NCBI RefSeq assembly: GCF_900113185.1
Contig: NZ_FOZD01000002.1
Location: 806,001-870,000, forward strand
Length of the DNA stretch: 64,000 nt
Reading direction: 5' to 3'
Origin: Agromyces sp. CF514
GTDB taxonomy: Bacteria > Actinomycetota > Actinomycetes > Actinomycetales > Microbacteriaceae
The position numbers and the translations under genes were made by a program. This document shows positions 19,302-29,094 of this stretch, in pieces. The notes beneath the pieces were generated by a model. That model worked only from the letters and a program-made list of their open reading frames with translations, had not been told where the DNA came from and searched no databases. Each line of letters begins with the position of its first letter. Within the stretch, counting starts at the first letter, position 1.

Positions 19302-20336
19302 TCAGCGGAACGTCTCGAGCAGCCGCTGGAGGGAGTCGAGCCGCGCACGACCGGTGTCGCCGAGTTCTCCGGCGTCGACGGCCTCGATGATCGCGCAGTC
19401 GGGTGCGTCGGGCAGGTGCGTGCACCCGCGGGGGCAGTTCTCGGCGACCGCGGCGAGGTCGCTGAACGCGCCGAGGATGTTCGACGGGTCGACGTGTCCG
19501 AGGCCGAAGGACCGCACGCCGGGAGTGTCGATGACCCAGCCGCGCCCCGCGGAGGATTCGAGGCGCAGCGACACGGTCGAAGACGAGGTGTGCCGTCCGC
19601 GCCCGGTCACGGTGTTGACGACGCCGGTGGCACGGCGGGCGCTCGGCACGAGCGCGTTGACCAGAGTGGACTTGCCGACGCCCGAATGGCCGACGAAGAC
19701 CGTGCGATGGTCGACGAGTTCGGCGGTGATCTCGTCGAGCGGCATGTCGTCGGTGCGCGAGCGGACGATCGGGAGGTCGAGGCCCGCGAAGTTCTCGAGG
19801 AACTCGGTCGGGTCGGCGAGGTCGGTCTTCGTGATGCAGAGGATCGGCTGGATGCGCGCGTCGTAGGCGGCCACGAGGTAGCGGTCGACGAGGCGGATGC
19901 GCGGTTCGGGGTTGGCCGCGGCGACGACGATGAGCATCTGGTCGGCGTTGGCGACGATGACCCGCTCGACGTCGTCGGTGTCGTCGGCGCTGCGCCGCAG
20001 GAGCGTGCTGCGTTCGCGCACGCGGACGATGCGGGCGAGCGTGCCGTCTTCGCCGGTGGTGTCGCCGACGAGATCGACGTGGTCGCCCGTGACGACGGAC
20101 TTGCGGCGCAACTCGCTCGCGCGAGCCGCCGTGAGCGTGCGCTCCTCGGGCTCGTTCTCCTCGACGAGCACGGTGTACCGCCCGCGGTCGACGCCGAGCA
20201 CGAGCCCCACGACGGCGTCGGCGTGCTGCGGGCGCGTCTTGGTGCGCGGCCGACTGCCGCGCCGATTGGGACGCACGCGCACGCTCGACTCGTCGAACTC
20301 GGGTTCGTCGTCGTCGCCGTCGTCCCACCAGCTCAT
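19302..20336 (-). CDS. rsgA: Ribosome small-subunit GTPase RsgA
   Basis: 344 residues. The protein has an acidic N-terminal extension (WWDDGDDDEPEFDE), an OB-fold (about 45-115), a circularly permuted GTPase domain with the order NxD-like TKTD (ITKTDLAD), G1 GHSGVGKSTLVN and G3 DTPGVRS, and a C-terminal zinc knuckle CPRGCTHLPDAPDC. RsgA checks and releases late 30S assembly intermediates. Its ATG at 20336 overlaps the aroA stop (ATGA), so the two are cotranslated, as for Rv3227-Rv3228 in mycobacteria. Confidence 0.95.
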   Translation of the reverse strand: MSWWDDGDDDEPEFDESSVRVRPNRRGSRPRTKTRPQHADAVVGLVLGVDRGRYTVLVEENEPEERTLTAARASELRRKSVVTGDHVDLVGDTTGEDGTLARIVRVRERSTLLRRSADDTDDVERVIVANADQMLIVVAAANPEPRIRLVDRYLVAAYDARIQPILCITKTDLADPTEFLENFAGLDLPIVRSRTDDMPLDEITAELVDHRTVFVGHSGVGKSTLVNALVPSARRATGVVNTVTGRGRHTSSSTVSLRLESSAGRGWVIDTPGVRSFGLGHVDPSNILGAFSDLAAVAENCPRGCTHLPDAPDCAIIEAVDAGELGDTGRARLDSLQRLLETFR

Positions 20337-21703
20337 GCGAGCATCTGCTCCCAGAGGCCGGTGAACTGCGGCAGGGTCTTGCCCGTCGAGCCGATGTCGT
20401 CGACGATCACGCCGTCGACGGCGAGACCGACGATCGCGCCCGTCGTGGCCATGCGGTGGTCGGCGTACGCGCGCCAGGGCCCGCCGTGCAGCGGCGCGGG
20501 CACGATGTGCAGGCCGTCGTCGAGTTCGCGCACGTCGCCGCCGAGCCCGTTCAGCTCGGCGGCGAGCGCGGCGAGCCGGTCGGTCTCGTGATGGCGGATG
20601 TGCCCGATGCCCGTGATGGTGCTTGGGCCGTCGGCGAAGGCCGCGAGCGCGACGAGGTTCGGCACGAGCTCGCCGGCCTCGGACAGGTCGAGCTCGACGC
20701 CGTGGATGCCTCGGCCGCCGTCGGCCGAACGCGCGGGCGCGTGCACGGTGAGACGGTCGCCCGTGCGCTCGACGCGGGCGCCGAAGCGGGGGAGCAGGTG
20801 CTCCAGCTGCGCGCCGACCTGCGTCGTCTGCTCGGGCCAGCCGGCGATCGTGACGCTGCCGCCGGCGACGACTGCGGCGACGAGGAACGGGGCGGCGTTC
20901 GAGAGATCGGGCTCGATGGCGACGTCGATCGCACGGATCGGGCCGGGCTCGACGACCCATCGGCCGGGTTCGGGAGAGGAGACCTCGATGCCGCGCGCGC
21001 GGAGCGTCTCGATGGTCATCTCGATGTGGGGCAGGCTCGGCAGGCGTTCGCCCGTGTGCCGCAGGTCGAGGCCGCGCTCGAAGCGGGCCGCCGAGAGCAG
21101 CAGGCCCGACACGAACTGGCTCGACGCCGAGGCGTCGAGTTCGACCACGCCGCCCTCGACGCGGCCCGTGCCGTGCACGGTGAACGGGAGGGCGCCGCGG
21201 CGGTCGTCGTCGAGGTCGACGCCGAGTGCGCGCAGCCCTTCGATGGAGCCGCCCATCGGCCGACGCCGTGCCCCCTCGTCGCCGTCGAAGGTCGTCGGCC
21301 CGAGCGCGAGCGCGGCGACCGGCGGCACGAACCGCATGACGGTGCCGGCGAGTCCGCACTCGACGGTCGTGGAACCGAGCAGCTCGTCGGCCGGGATCAC
21401 GCGGACGTCGTCGCCGAAGCCGCCCGCCCCCGGCATCCGCTCGAAGGTCGTGCCCAGGGCGCGGAGCGCGTCGACCATGAGTTCGCTGTCGCGGGACCAG
21501 AGCGGTGCGTGCAGCGTCGACGGGCCGTCGGCGAGGGCGGCGAGCACGAGTTCGCGGTTCGTCAGCGACTTCGAACCGGGCAACGCGAGCACCGAGTCGA
21601 GGGGGCCGCTCGCGACGGGCGCGAGCCAGCCCGGGTCGGGCTCGGTCTCTCGGCGGTCGCCGTACGGATCGAACTCGGGCTCGGAATACTTCGAGATCTG
21701 CAT
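20333..21703 (-). CDS. aroA: 3-phosphoshikimate 1-carboxyvinyltransferase (EPSP synthase)
   Basis: 456 residues. It joins shikimate 3-phosphate and phosphoenolpyruvate in the sixth step of the shikimate pathway. Motifs: LPGSKSLTNRELVLAAL, ECGLAGTVMRFV, the DGDEGARRRPMGG loop, ASASSQFVSGLLLSA, EPDLSNAAPFL and ADHRMATTGAI. The glyphosate-contact region reads GLAGTVMR where class I enzymes have GNAGTAMR, an actinobacterial variant. The ATG at 21703 lies nine bases behind a TACTGT -10 on the minus strand. The 3' end overlaps rsgA. It is divergent from the sigma factor gene. Confidence 0.95.
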   Translation of the reverse strand: MQISKYSEPEFDPYGDRRETEPDPGWLAPVASGPLDSVLALPGSKSLTNRELVLAALADGPSTLHAPLWSRDSELMVDALRALGTTFERMPGAGGFGDDVRVIPADELLGSTTVECGLAGTVMRFVPPVAALALGPTTFDGDEGARRRPMGGSIEGLRALGVDLDDDRRGALPFTVHGTGRVEGGVVELDASASSQFVSGLLLSAARFERGLDLRHTGERLPSLPHIEMTIETLRARGIEVSSPEPGRWVVEPGPIRAIDVAIEPDLSNAAPFLVAAVVAGGSVTIAGWPEQTTQVGAQLEHLLPRFGARVERTGDRLTVHAPARSADGGRGIHGVELDLSEAGELVPNLVALAAFADGPSTITGIGHIRHHETDRLAALAAELNGLGGDVRELDDGLHIVPAPLHGGPWRAYADHRMATTGAIVGLAVDGVIVDDIGSTGKTLPQFTGLWEQMLA

Positions 21704-21712
21704 CGGTTACCA

Positions 21713-21732
21713 ACAGTAGCGTTCGCGAACGC
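21713..21732 (-). promoter_or_regulatory. aroA -10 element with adjoining 14-bp palindrome
   Basis: TACTGT (minus strand, 21718-21713) is a -10 candidate for aroA. Directly upstream, GCGTTCGCGAACGC at 21719-21732 is perfectly self-complementary and would lie in the -10/-35 spacer, a usual repressor position. It also lies upstream of the divergent sigma factor gene. Confidence 0.4.
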
Positions 21733-21843
21733 AGAAGGAGTTGATGCGCGTGCCGGTGGCAGAACTGCGGAACCCGATGACCTCGGCGTCGGTCGTCCCC
21801 CGATCGACCCGTCGGCGCAGGGTGGCGGCTCAGGGCGACAGCC

Positions 21844-21849
21844 TAGGAT
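21844..21849 (+). promoter_or_regulatory. -10 element TAGGAT before the sigma factor gene
   Basis: TAGGAT stands eight bases before the ATG at 21858 (five before a GTG at 21855), so the transcript begins at or next to the start codon. Confidence 0.45.
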
Positions 21850-21857
21850 GGCCGGTG

Positions 21858-22502
21858 ATGACTGGCGACGAGATCGACACCGCACCGGAGTCCGAGCGTC
21901 CGCTCGGCGAACTGTTCGAGGAGCAGGCGCTGCCCTTCCTCGATCAGCTGTACGCCGCTGCGCTGCGCATGACGAAGAACCCCGCTGACGCGCAGGACCT
22001 CGTTCAGGAGACCTTCGTCAAGGCCTATGCCGCCTTCGGCCAGTTCACGCAGGGCACCAACCTCAAGGCGTGGCTGTACCGCATCCTCACGAACACCTTC
22101 ATCAACACGTACCGCAAGAAGCAGCGCGAGCCGTATCAGGGCACGATCGACGAGCTCGAGGACTGGCAGCTCGGCGGCGCCGAGTCCACGACCGCGCGCT
22201 CGACGCGATCCGCCGAGGCCGAGGCGATCGACCACCTGCCCGACAGCGCCGTGAAGGACGCACTGCAGGCGCTGCCCGAGGACTTCCGCCTCGCGGTCTA
22301 CTTCGCCGACGTCGAGGGGTTCTCGTATCAAGAGATCGCCGACATGATGAACACCCCCATCGGGACCGTGATGAGCCGACTGCATCGTGGCAGGCGGCTG
22401 TTGCGCGAGTCCCTCGCCGAGTACGCGAGCGAGCAGGGCATCGCCACCGCCGCGTCGGCGTCCACCCCCAAGAGGCAGAAGATGCCGAGGAGCCCGAAAT
22501 GA
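21858..22502 (+). CDS. sigH: ECF RNA polymerase sigma factor, SigH/SigR type
   Basis: 214 residues with region 2 (about 20-95; [40 protein letters not shown]) and region 4 (about 140-200; [40 protein letters not shown]). The sequence and the overlapping anti-sigma gene fit SigR/SigH, which direct the thiol-oxidative and heat response. The ATG at 21858 is taken because upstream sequence is low-complexity and a -10 lies just before it. The stop overlaps the start of the anti-sigma gene (ATGA), which keeps the two proteins in balance. Confidence 0.94.
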   Translation: MTGDEIDTAPESERPLGELFEEQALPFLDQLYAAALRMTKNPADAQDLVQETFVKAYAAFGQFTQGTNLKAWLYRILTNTFINTYRKKQREPYQGTIDELEDWQLGGAESTTARSTRSAEAEAIDHLPDSAVKDALQALPEDFRLAVYFADVEGFSYQEIADMMNTPIGTVMSRLHRGRRLLRESLAEYASEQGIATAASASTPKRQKMPRSPK

Positions 22503-22756
22503 ACGACTGCGGCTGTGAGAAGGCCCGCGCAGAGCTCGAGGAGTACCTGCACCACGAATTGGCCAGTGCCGATGCCGCGGACATCCGTGCGCACGTCGAG
22601 AACTGCCCAGACTGCTCGAACGAGGTCCGCGTCGGCGTCGCCATCACCGAGGTGATGCAGCGCGCCTGCAAGGAGAGCGCTCCCGAGACGCTGCGCACGC
22701 TCGTGCTCGCGCAGATCCGCACGGTGCAGGCCGGCCACGGGGTCGCCGCCGACTGA
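22499..22756 (+). CDS. rshA: Zinc-binding anti-sigma factor, RsrA/RshA type
   Basis: 85 residues. The zinc motif HVENCPDC (H-x3-C-x2-C) plus upstream Cys in DCGCEKA is that of ZAS anti-sigma factors. Reduced, zinc-loaded protein binds and silences the sigma factor; disulfide formation on oxidation frees it. The gene starts inside the stop codon of the sigma factor gene, as in Streptomyces rsrA and mycobacterial rshA. The C-terminal helix (about 55-80; [12 protein letters not shown]) is the usual sigma-contact region. Confidence 0.93.
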   Translation: MNDCGCEKARAELEEYLHHELASADAADIRAHVENCPDCSNEVRVGVAITEVMQRACKESAPETLRTLVLAQIRTVQAGHGVAAD

Positions 22757-22875
22757 CCCGCCCGGCCGGCTGACCCGCCGACGGGACGGTGCCGGGTGCA
22801 TCGCCCACGCCTCGAGGGCGTCGAGCGGATCGACGTTCAACCATTCGACGGACGCCCGTGCACGCGCCTCGCGCG

Positions 22876-22881
22876 TAGCGT
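22876..22881 (+). promoter_or_regulatory. -10 element TAGCGT before the MMPL gene
   Basis: TAGCGT ends eight bases before the ATG at 22890. GAGGG lies only two bases from the ATG, too close for a normal ribosome site, so a leaderless or near-leaderless start is likely. Confidence 0.45.
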
Positions 22882-22889
22882 CGAGGGCG

Positions 22890-25196
22890 ATGAACGAGAA
22901 TGCTCCCGCCTCCACCCGTTCAGGTCGCGTGCCGACCTGGCTCAGGGTGCTCCTGCCCACCGTCTTGATCCTCGTCTGGTTCGCCGCGTTCGGCGCGGGA
23001 GGCGCCTCCTTCGGCACGCTGAGCGACGTCGTCGAGAACGACCAGGCGCAGTTCCTCCCGTCCTCGTCGGAGTCCGCCGAGGTGCAGGCGCTGCAGTCCG
23101 AGTTCCGGGGCGACGACGCGATTCCCGCGATCGTCGTCTACGCCCGTGACGGCGGGCTCACCGAGGGCGACCTCGCCGCCATCTCCGACGACGCCGAGGC
23201 GTTCGCCTCGATCGACGGCGTGCTCCCCGACGGCGTCTCGCCCGCGGTCGAGTCCGACGACGGCGAGGCGGCCGAGGTCTTCGTGCAGGTCGACACGGGT
23301 GCCGAGGTCAAGGAGGTCGTCGGCGAGGTGCGCGAGCGGGTCGCCGAGACATCCGGATCCGGCCTCGAGGCCGCGGTCACCGGACCGGCGGGCTTCACGA
23401 CCGACCTCTCTGCCGCATTCGCCGGCATCGACGGGCTGCTGCTGCTCGTCGCGTTCGGCGCGGTGTTCCTGATCCTCGTGATCGTGTACCGCTCGCCGCT
23501 GCTGCCGTTCATCGTGCTCGGCACGAGCCTGACGGCCCTCTGCGCCTCGGTGCTCGTCGTCGTCTCGCTCGCGCAGGCCGACGTGCTCGTGCTGAACGGC
23601 CAGACGCAGGGGATCCTGTTCATCCTCGTGATCGGCGCCGCGACCGACTACTCGCTGCTCTACATCGCGCGCTACCGCGAGGCGCTGCACCAGCACGACC
23701 GGAAGTGGGATGCCACGTGGGCCGCCCTGCGCGGTTCGTGGGAGCCCATCCTCGCCTCGGGCGGCACGGTGATCGCCGGCCTGCTCATGCTGCTCGCGAG
23801 CGACCTCACCTCGAACAAGCTCCTCGGTCCGGTGTCGGCGATCGGCATCGCGTTCGCGCTGCTGACCTCGCTCACGCTGCTGCCCGCCCTCATGTTCTGG
23901 GCCGGCCGCGCGGCGTTCTGGCCCGTGCGTCCCAAGTTCGGCGCGCATGTCGAGGCCGACGACGTCGTCGCCCGCAAGGGCATCTGGCCCAAGGTCGCGC
24001 GGCTCGTGGCGCGCCGCCCACGTGTGACCTGGATCGTCTCGACCCTGCTGCTCGCCGTCATGGCGCTCGGCGTGACGCAGCTGAAGGCCGACGGCGTTCC
24101 CTCGAGCGAGTTCGTGCTCGGCCATTCCGAGGCCCGCGACGGCCAGGCGCTGCTCAGCGAGCACTTCCCCGGCGGCTCGGGCACGCCCGCCGTGATCATC
24201 GCCCCCGAAGCCGATCTCGACGCGGTCGCCGAGGTCGTGCTCGCGACCGCCGGCGTCGACTCGCTCTCGGTCGTCTCGGAGGACTCCCCGAGCGGATCGC
24301 TTCCGGTCACCGAGGACGGCATCCAGCCGCTCGGCCCTCCCGGAACCCCGGCGGGTGAACCGACCGTGGTCGACGGACTCGTGCAGCTCGACGCGACGCT
24401 CGCCGACGCGAGCGACTCGGATGCGGCCGAGGCGACGGTCGTCGCCCTTCGCGAAGGCCTCGAGGGCGTCTCGACCACCGACCAGCCCGTGCTCGTCGGC
24501 GGGGTCACGGCCGTCGCGCTCGATACGAAGGTCGCCTCGATCCACGACCGGAACCTCATCATCCCGCTCGTGCTCGGCGTGATCCTGCTGATCCTCATGC
24601 TGCTGCTCCGCGCGGTCGTCGCGCCGCTGCTGCTCATCGGCACGGTCGTGCTCTCGTTCGCCGCAGCGCTCGGCGTCTCGGCGATCGTGTTCAACGACGT
24701 GTTCGGCTTCGCCGGGGCCGACCCGGTCGTGCCGCTCTTCGGGTTCGTGTTCCTCGTCGCGCTCGGCGTGGACTACAACATCTTCCTGATGACGCGCGTG
24801 CGCGAGGAATCCATGAAGCACGGCACGCGCCAGGGCGTGCTGCGAGGCCTCGTGGTCACGGGCGGCGTGATCACGTCGGCCGGTCTCGTGCTCGCGGCGA
24901 CCTTCGCGGCGCTCGGGGTGCTGCCGATCCTGTTCCTCGCGCAGCTCGCCTTCATCGTCGCGTTCGGCGTGCTGCTCGACACCTTCCTGGTGCGGTCGCT
25001 GCTCGTGCCCGCGCTCGCCTACGATCTCGGCCGGGTGATCTGGTGGCCGTCGAAGCTGTGGCGCGCCGGCCCCGACGTGGGCGAGCGTCGAGCGGATGTC
25101 GCCGCCGGCCTCGATGCCGACGTCGAACCGGAGTCCGGGGCGGCCGTGCACCACGCGGAGCACCGGGCCGACGACCGCGCGGAACACCGCGTCTGA
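22890..25196 (+). CDS. MMPL/RND family transporter
   Basis: 768 residues with the duplicated RND layout: a membrane helix near the N-terminus (about 15-35), an extracytoplasmic loop (about 40-185), five helices (about 190-360), one further helix (about 380-400), a second loop, and five more helices (about 550-730). Conserved charges appear in the transmembrane motif GAATDYSLLYIARYREAL and its second-half match GVDYNIFLMTRVREE. Family members export lipids, drugs or siderophores; the substrate here is unknown. The C-terminal tail after about 735 is charged and His/Glu-rich. The gene stands alone, not beside lipid synthesis genes. Confidence 0.93.
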   Translation: MNENAPASTRSGRVPTWLRVLLPTVLILVWFAAFGAGGASFGTLSDVVENDQAQFLPSSSESAEVQALQSEFRGDDAIPAIVVYARDGGLTEGDLAAISDDAEAFASIDGVLPDGVSPAVESDDGEAAEVFVQVDTGAEVKEVVGEVRERVAETSGSGLEAAVTGPAGFTTDLSAAFAGIDGLLLLVAFGAVFLILVIVYRSPLLPFIVLGTSLTALCASVLVVVSLAQADVLVLNGQTQGILFILVIGAATDYSLLYIARYREALHQHDRKWDATWAALRGSWEPILASGGTVIAGLLMLLASDLTSNKLLGPVSAIGIAFALLTSLTLLPALMFWAGRAAFWPVRPKFGAHVEADDVVARKGIWPKVARLVARRPRVTWIVSTLLLAVMALGVTQLKADGVPSSEFVLGHSEARDGQALLSEHFPGGSGTPAVIIAPEADLDAVAEVVLATAGVDSLSVVSEDSPSGSLPVTEDGIQPLGPPGTPAGEPTVVDGLVQLDATLADASDSDAAEATVVALREGLEGVSTTDQPVLVGGVTAVALDTKVASIHDRNLIIPLVLGVILLILMLLLRAVVAPLLLIGTVVLSFAAALGVSAIVFNDVFGFAGADPVVPLFGFVFLVALGVDYNIFLMTRVREESMKHGTRQGVLRGLVVTGGVITSAGLVLAATFAALGVLPILFLAQLAFIVAFGVLLDTFLVRSLLVPALAYDLGRVIWWPSKLWRAGPDVGERRADVAAGLDADVEPESGAAVHHAEHRADDRAEHRV

Positions 25197-25279
25197 ACCG
25201 TCGGGCCCGGGCGGCCGAGGAACCGCCGGGGCCCGACGCCCGCGACCCGACCGGGGACGAGTCGCCGGGAACGAACGCA

Positions 25280-25315
25280 GAAGAGGGCGGATGCCATGCG
25301 GCATCCGCCCTCTTC
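25280..25315. terminator. Bidirectional hairpin between MMPL and kgd
   Basis: Sixteen-base perfect arms (GAAGAGGGCGGATGCC at 25280-25295; complement at 25300-25315) around loop ATGC, between two convergent genes. The arm contains the recurrent GGATGCC motif. Confidence 0.9.
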
Positions 25316-25329
25316 GGGTGTTCAGTCGA

Positions 25330-28300
25330 TCAGAGCGTGAGCGCGCGGCTCACGATGTCGGCCTGCTCGCCTGCGTGGCGCTTGGCCGAACCCGTCGCGG
25401 GAGAGGCCGACGCGGCGCGCGAGACGACGCGCACGGGCTTGTCGCCGAGCTTGTTCGTCTCGACGATGAAGTACGGCCAGACGCCCTGGTTCTCGGGCTC
25501 GTCCTGCGCCCACACGAACTCGGCGTTCGGGTAGCTGTAGGCGATGCGCTTCAGCTCGTCGGAGGGCAGCGGGTAGAGCTGCTCGAGCCGGACGAGCGCG
25601 ATCTCGGGGTTCGGGTTCTTGTCGAGCTCCGAGAGCAGGTCGTAGTAGAGCTTGCCCGAGACGAAGACGATGCGCTTGACGGCGTCCTTGTCGGTGATGC
25701 GGGCGTCGTCGATGACCGGCTCGAAGCGGCCGCTCGTGAAGTCGGCCACCTCGCTCGTCGCGCCGCGCAGGCGCAGCATCGCCTTGGGCGTGAACACGAC
25801 CAGCGGGCGGCGCGGGCGGGCGTACGCCTGACGGCGCAGCAGGTGGAAGTACGACGCGGGCGTCGACGGGCGCGCCACGGTCATGTTCTCTTCGGCGCAG
25901 AGCTGCAGGAACCGCTCGATGCGGGCGCTCGAGTGGTCGGGACCCTGGCCCTCGTAGCCGTGGGGGAGCAGCAGCACGACGCTCGAGCGCTGGCCCCACT
26001 TCTGCTCGGCCGACGAGATGAACTCGTCGATGATGGTCTGCGCGCCGTTGGCGAAGTCGCCGAACTGCGCCTCCCACAGCACGAGCGCGTCGGCGCGTTC
26101 GACCGAATAGCCGTACTCGAAGCCCATGGCCGCGTATTCGCTGAGGAGCGAGTCGTAGATCCAGAAGCGGGCCTGGTTCTCGGCGAGGTTCTGCAGCGGC
26201 AGCCACTCCTGGCCGTTGACCCGGTCGTGGAGCACCGCGTGACGCTGCACGAACGTGCCGCGACGGGCGTCCTGACCGGCGAAGCGCACGGGCGTGCCCT
26301 CGATGAGCAGCGAGCCGAGCGCGAGCAACTCGCCGAAGCCCCAGTCGATCTTGCCGTTGCGGCTCATGTCGACGCGCTTGGTGAGCAGCTGCTGGATCTT
26401 CGGGTGGGTGGTGAAGCCGGCCGGCTTGTTGCCGAACGCGTCGCCGATGGCCTGCACGACCTCGGTCGACACGCCGGTCGTCTCGAGCTCGCCCGTGGCC
26501 GGCGCCTCGTGATCGAACGACTCGGTCGCGCCGATGATCGGGATCGAGCCGGTCTGCGCGGCGTGGGTCTCGGCGAACGCCCGCTCCAGGCGGTCCTGGA
26601 AGTCGCGGTGCGCCTCTTCGTACTCCGCCTCGGTGATGTCGCCGCGACCGACGAGCGCTTCGGTGTACAGCTTGCGGACCGAGCGCTTGGCCTCGATGAG
26701 GGTGTACATGAGCGGCTGCGTCATCGAGGGGTCGTCGCCCTCGTTGTGGCCGCGGCGGCGGTAGCACACGAGGTCGATGACGACGTCGCGGTGGAACTCC
26801 TGGCGGTAGCGGAACGCGAGCTCCGCGACCCGTACGACGGCCTCGGGGTCGTCGCCGTTCACGTGGAAGATCGGGGCCTGGATCGTCTTCGCGACATCCG
26901 TCGAGTAGATCGACGACCGCGCGTCGCCCGGGACCGTCGTGAAGCCGACCTGGTTGTTGATGTTGACGTGGATGGTGCCGCCCGTGCGGTAGCCGCGCAG
27001 CTGCGACATCTGCATCGTCTCGACCACGATGCCCTGGCCGGCCATGGCCGCGTCGCCGTGGATGAGGATCGGCAGCGTCGAGAACGTGCCGATCGGCTTG
27101 CGGTCCTGCTTGGCGCGCACGATGCCCTCGAGCACGCCGTCGACGGCCTCGAGGTGCGAGGGGTTCGCGGCGAGCGACACGGGCACCTGGTTGCCGTCGT
27201 CGGCGGTGAACGTGCCCTCGGTGCCCAGGTGGTACTTGACGTCGCCCGAGCCCTGGCCCGAGGTGGTGCCCTCGAACTCCATGAACACCTGGCCGTACGT
27301 CTTGCCCGCGATGTTCGTGAGCACGTTGAGCCGGCCTCGGTGGGCCATGCCGATGGCGACCTCGTCGAGGTTCTCCTTGGCGGCGCCCTGCAGGATCTCG
27401 TCGAGCAGCGCGATGACGGACTCGCCGCCCTCGAGGCTGAAGCGCTTCTGGCCGACGTACTTCGTCTGCAGGAAGGTCTCGAACGCCTCGGCCTCGTTGA
27501 GCTTGCCGAGGATGCGCATCTGCTCGTCGTGCGTGGGCTTCTCGTACTTGCGCTCGACCTGCTCCTGGATCCACTTGCGCTGGTCGGGGTCCTGGATGTG
27601 CATGTACTCGATGCCGATCGTGCGGCAGTACGAGTCGCGCAGGACGCCGAGGATGTCGCGCAGCAGCGCCGTGCGGGTGTTGCCGAACCCGCCGGTCACG
27701 AACTCGCGGTCGAGGTCCCAGAACGTGAGGCCGTGGTTCTCGATGTTCAGGTCGGGGTGCGAGCGCTGCTGGTACTCGAGCGGATCGATGTCGGACATCA
27801 TGTGGCCGCGCACGCGGAAGGAGTTGATGAGCTCCTGGACGCGAGCGGTCTTGTCGACGGCGCTCGCGATGTCGACGGCGATGTCGGGCGCCCAGTGGAT
27901 GGGCTCGTACGGCAGCCGCAGCGCGGCGAAGAGGTCCTCGTAGAACCCCCGCTGGCCGATGAGCAGCTCGTGCACCTTCTTCAGGAACTCGCCCGAGCCG
28001 GCGCCCTGGATCACGCGGTGGTCGTAGGTCGAGGTGAGGGTGATCGTCTTGCCGATCGCGAGGTTCGAGAGCACCTTCTCGGATGCGCCCTGGAACTCGG
28101 CCGGATACTCGAGGGCGCCGGCGCCGATGATGCAGCCCTGGCCCTTCATGAGGCGCGGCACCGAGTGCACGGTGCCGATGCCGCCCGGGTTCGTGAGCGA
28201 GATCGTCGCGCCCGAGAAGTCGTCGGCCGTGAGCTTGTTCGTGCGGGCGCGCCCGACCAGGTCTTCGTAGGCGTTCAGGAACTCGTTGAACGTCATCGTC

Positions 28301-29094
28301 TCGGCGCGCTTGATGGCGGGCACGAGCAGGGCCCGGCTGCCGTCGGGCTTGGGGACGTCGATCGCGATGCCGAGGCCGATGTGGGCGGGCTTGACGAGGC
28401 TGGGCTTGCCGTCGACCTCGCTGTAGAAGACGTTCTGGCTCGGGAACTCCTTGAGCGCCTGGATGAGCGCCCACCCGATGAGGTGCGTGAAGCTGACCTT
28501 GCCGCCGCGCGTGCGACGCAGGTGGTTGTTGATCACGATGCGGTTGTCGATCATGAGCTTCGCCGGCACGGTGCGCACGCTCGTCGCGGTCGGCACGGTG
28601 AGCGAGGCGTCCATGTTCGCGGCGAGGGCCTTCGGCATGCCCTTCAGCGGCACGACCTCGTCGGTGCGCTCGCCGTCGTCGATGATCGGCTGCGGGCTGG
28701 TCACGGGCACGTCGGCCGGCACCGGGGTCGAGCGCGGGGCCACCGAGGTGGTGCGTGCGGCCGGCGCCTGGCCGATGACCGCGTTCGGGGTCGTCGCGGG
28801 GGCGGATGCCGCGGGCGCGGCCGGTGCGGCGGCTGCGGCCGTCTCGGGGGCGGCCGGGGCTGCGGGGGCCTCGGCGGGTGCCGGCGAGGGCGCGGCATCC
28901 GTCGGCTGTGCAGCAGGCTGGGCGGCGCCGGACCGGGCGTCGCGGTAGGACTCGAGCACCGGCCACCAGGACCTGTCGACGGATTCGGGGTCGACGATGA
29001 ACTTCTCGTACATCTCGTCGACGAGCCATTCGTTGGCTCCGTATTCGCCTGCCGCGGTCTCTTCAGACCCCGACCCGGTCAATTGGCTCGACAC
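25330..29094 (-). CDS. kgd: Multifunctional 2-oxoglutarate decarboxylase/dehydrogenase (Kgd, SucA-SucB fusion)
   Basis: 1254 residues. The order is a short E1 N-terminal segment (about 1-50; EWLVDEMYEKFIVDPESVD), an Ala/Pro-rich linker (about 55-115), an E2-type acyltransferase domain with YDHRVIQGAGSGEFL (about 120-350), then the thiamine-diphosphate E1 domain with GMAHRGRLNVL and the transketolase-like C-terminal half. There is no lipoyl domain, typical for actinobacterial Kgd, which works with a separate E2/E3 and is inhibited by the FHA protein GarA/OdhI. It feeds the TCA cycle at 2-oxoglutarate. GTG at 29094 is used because no other start precedes the conserved N-terminus; the nearest GGAGAGAG is somewhat far (about 14 bases). 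Confidence 0.95.
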   Translation of the reverse strand: MSSQLTGSGSEETAAGEYGANEWLVDEMYEKFIVDPESVDRSWWPVLESYRDARSGAAQPAAQPTDAAPSPAPAEAPAAPAAPETAAAAAPAAPAASAPATTPNAVIGQAPAARTTSVAPRSTPVPADVPVTSPQPIIDDGERTDEVVPLKGMPKALAANMDASLTVPTATSVRTVPAKLMIDNRIVINNHLRRTRGGKVSFTHLIGWALIQALKEFPSQNVFYSEVDGKPSLVKPAHIGLGIAIDVPKPDGSRALLVPAIKRAETMTFNEFLNAYEDLVGRARTNKLTADDFSGATISLTNPGGIGTVHSVPRLMKGQGCIIGAGALEYPAEFQGASEKVLSNLAIGKTITLTSTYDHRVIQGAGSGEFLKKVHELLIGQRGFYEDLFAALRLPYEPIHWAPDIAVDIASAVDKTARVQELINSFRVRGHMMSDIDPLEYQQRSHPDLNIENHGLTFWDLDREFVTGGFGNTRTALLRDILGVLRDSYCRTIGIEYMHIQDPDQRKWIQEQVERKYEKPTHDEQMRILGKLNEAEAFETFLQTKYVGQKRFSLEGGESVIALLDEILQGAAKENLDEVAIGMAHRGRLNVLTNIAGKTYGQVFMEFEGTTSGQGSGDVKYHLGTEGTFTADDGNQVPVSLAANPSHLEAVDGVLEGIVRAKQDRKPIGTFSTLPILIHGDAAMAGQGIVVETMQMSQLRGYRTGGTIHVNINNQVGFTTVPGDARSSIYSTDVAKTIQAPIFHVNGDDPEAVVRVAELAFRYRQEFHRDVVIDLVCYRRRGHNEGDDPSMTQPLMYTLIEAKRSVRKLYTEALVGRGDITEAEYEEAHRDFQDRLERAFAETHAAQTGSIPIIGATESFDHEAPATGELETTGVSTEVVQAIGDAFGNKPAGFTTHPKIQQLLTKRVDMSRNGKIDWGFGELLALGSLLIEGTPVRFAGQDARRGTFVQRHAVLHDRVNGQEWLPLQNLAENQARFWIYDSLLSEYAAMGFEYGYSVERADALVLWEAQFGDFANGAQTIIDEFISSAEQKWGQRSSVVLLLPHGYEGQGPDHSSARIERFLQLCAEENMTVARPSTPASYFHLLRRQAYARPRRPLVVFTPKAMLRLRGATSEVADFTSGRFEPVIDDARITDKDAVKRIVFVSGKLYYDLLSELDKNPNPEIALVRLEQLYPLPSDELKRIAYSYPNAEFVWAQDEPENQGVWPYFIVETNKLGDKPVRVVSRAASASPATGSAKRHAGEQADIVSRALTL

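Noticed and set aside
21769..21797. SigH-type autoregulated promoter (GGAAC-N20-CGTC) upstream of sigH
   Set aside because: The -10 part lacks the usual CGTT and the spacer is at the long edge. A housekeeping-type -10 nearer the start explains expression as well.
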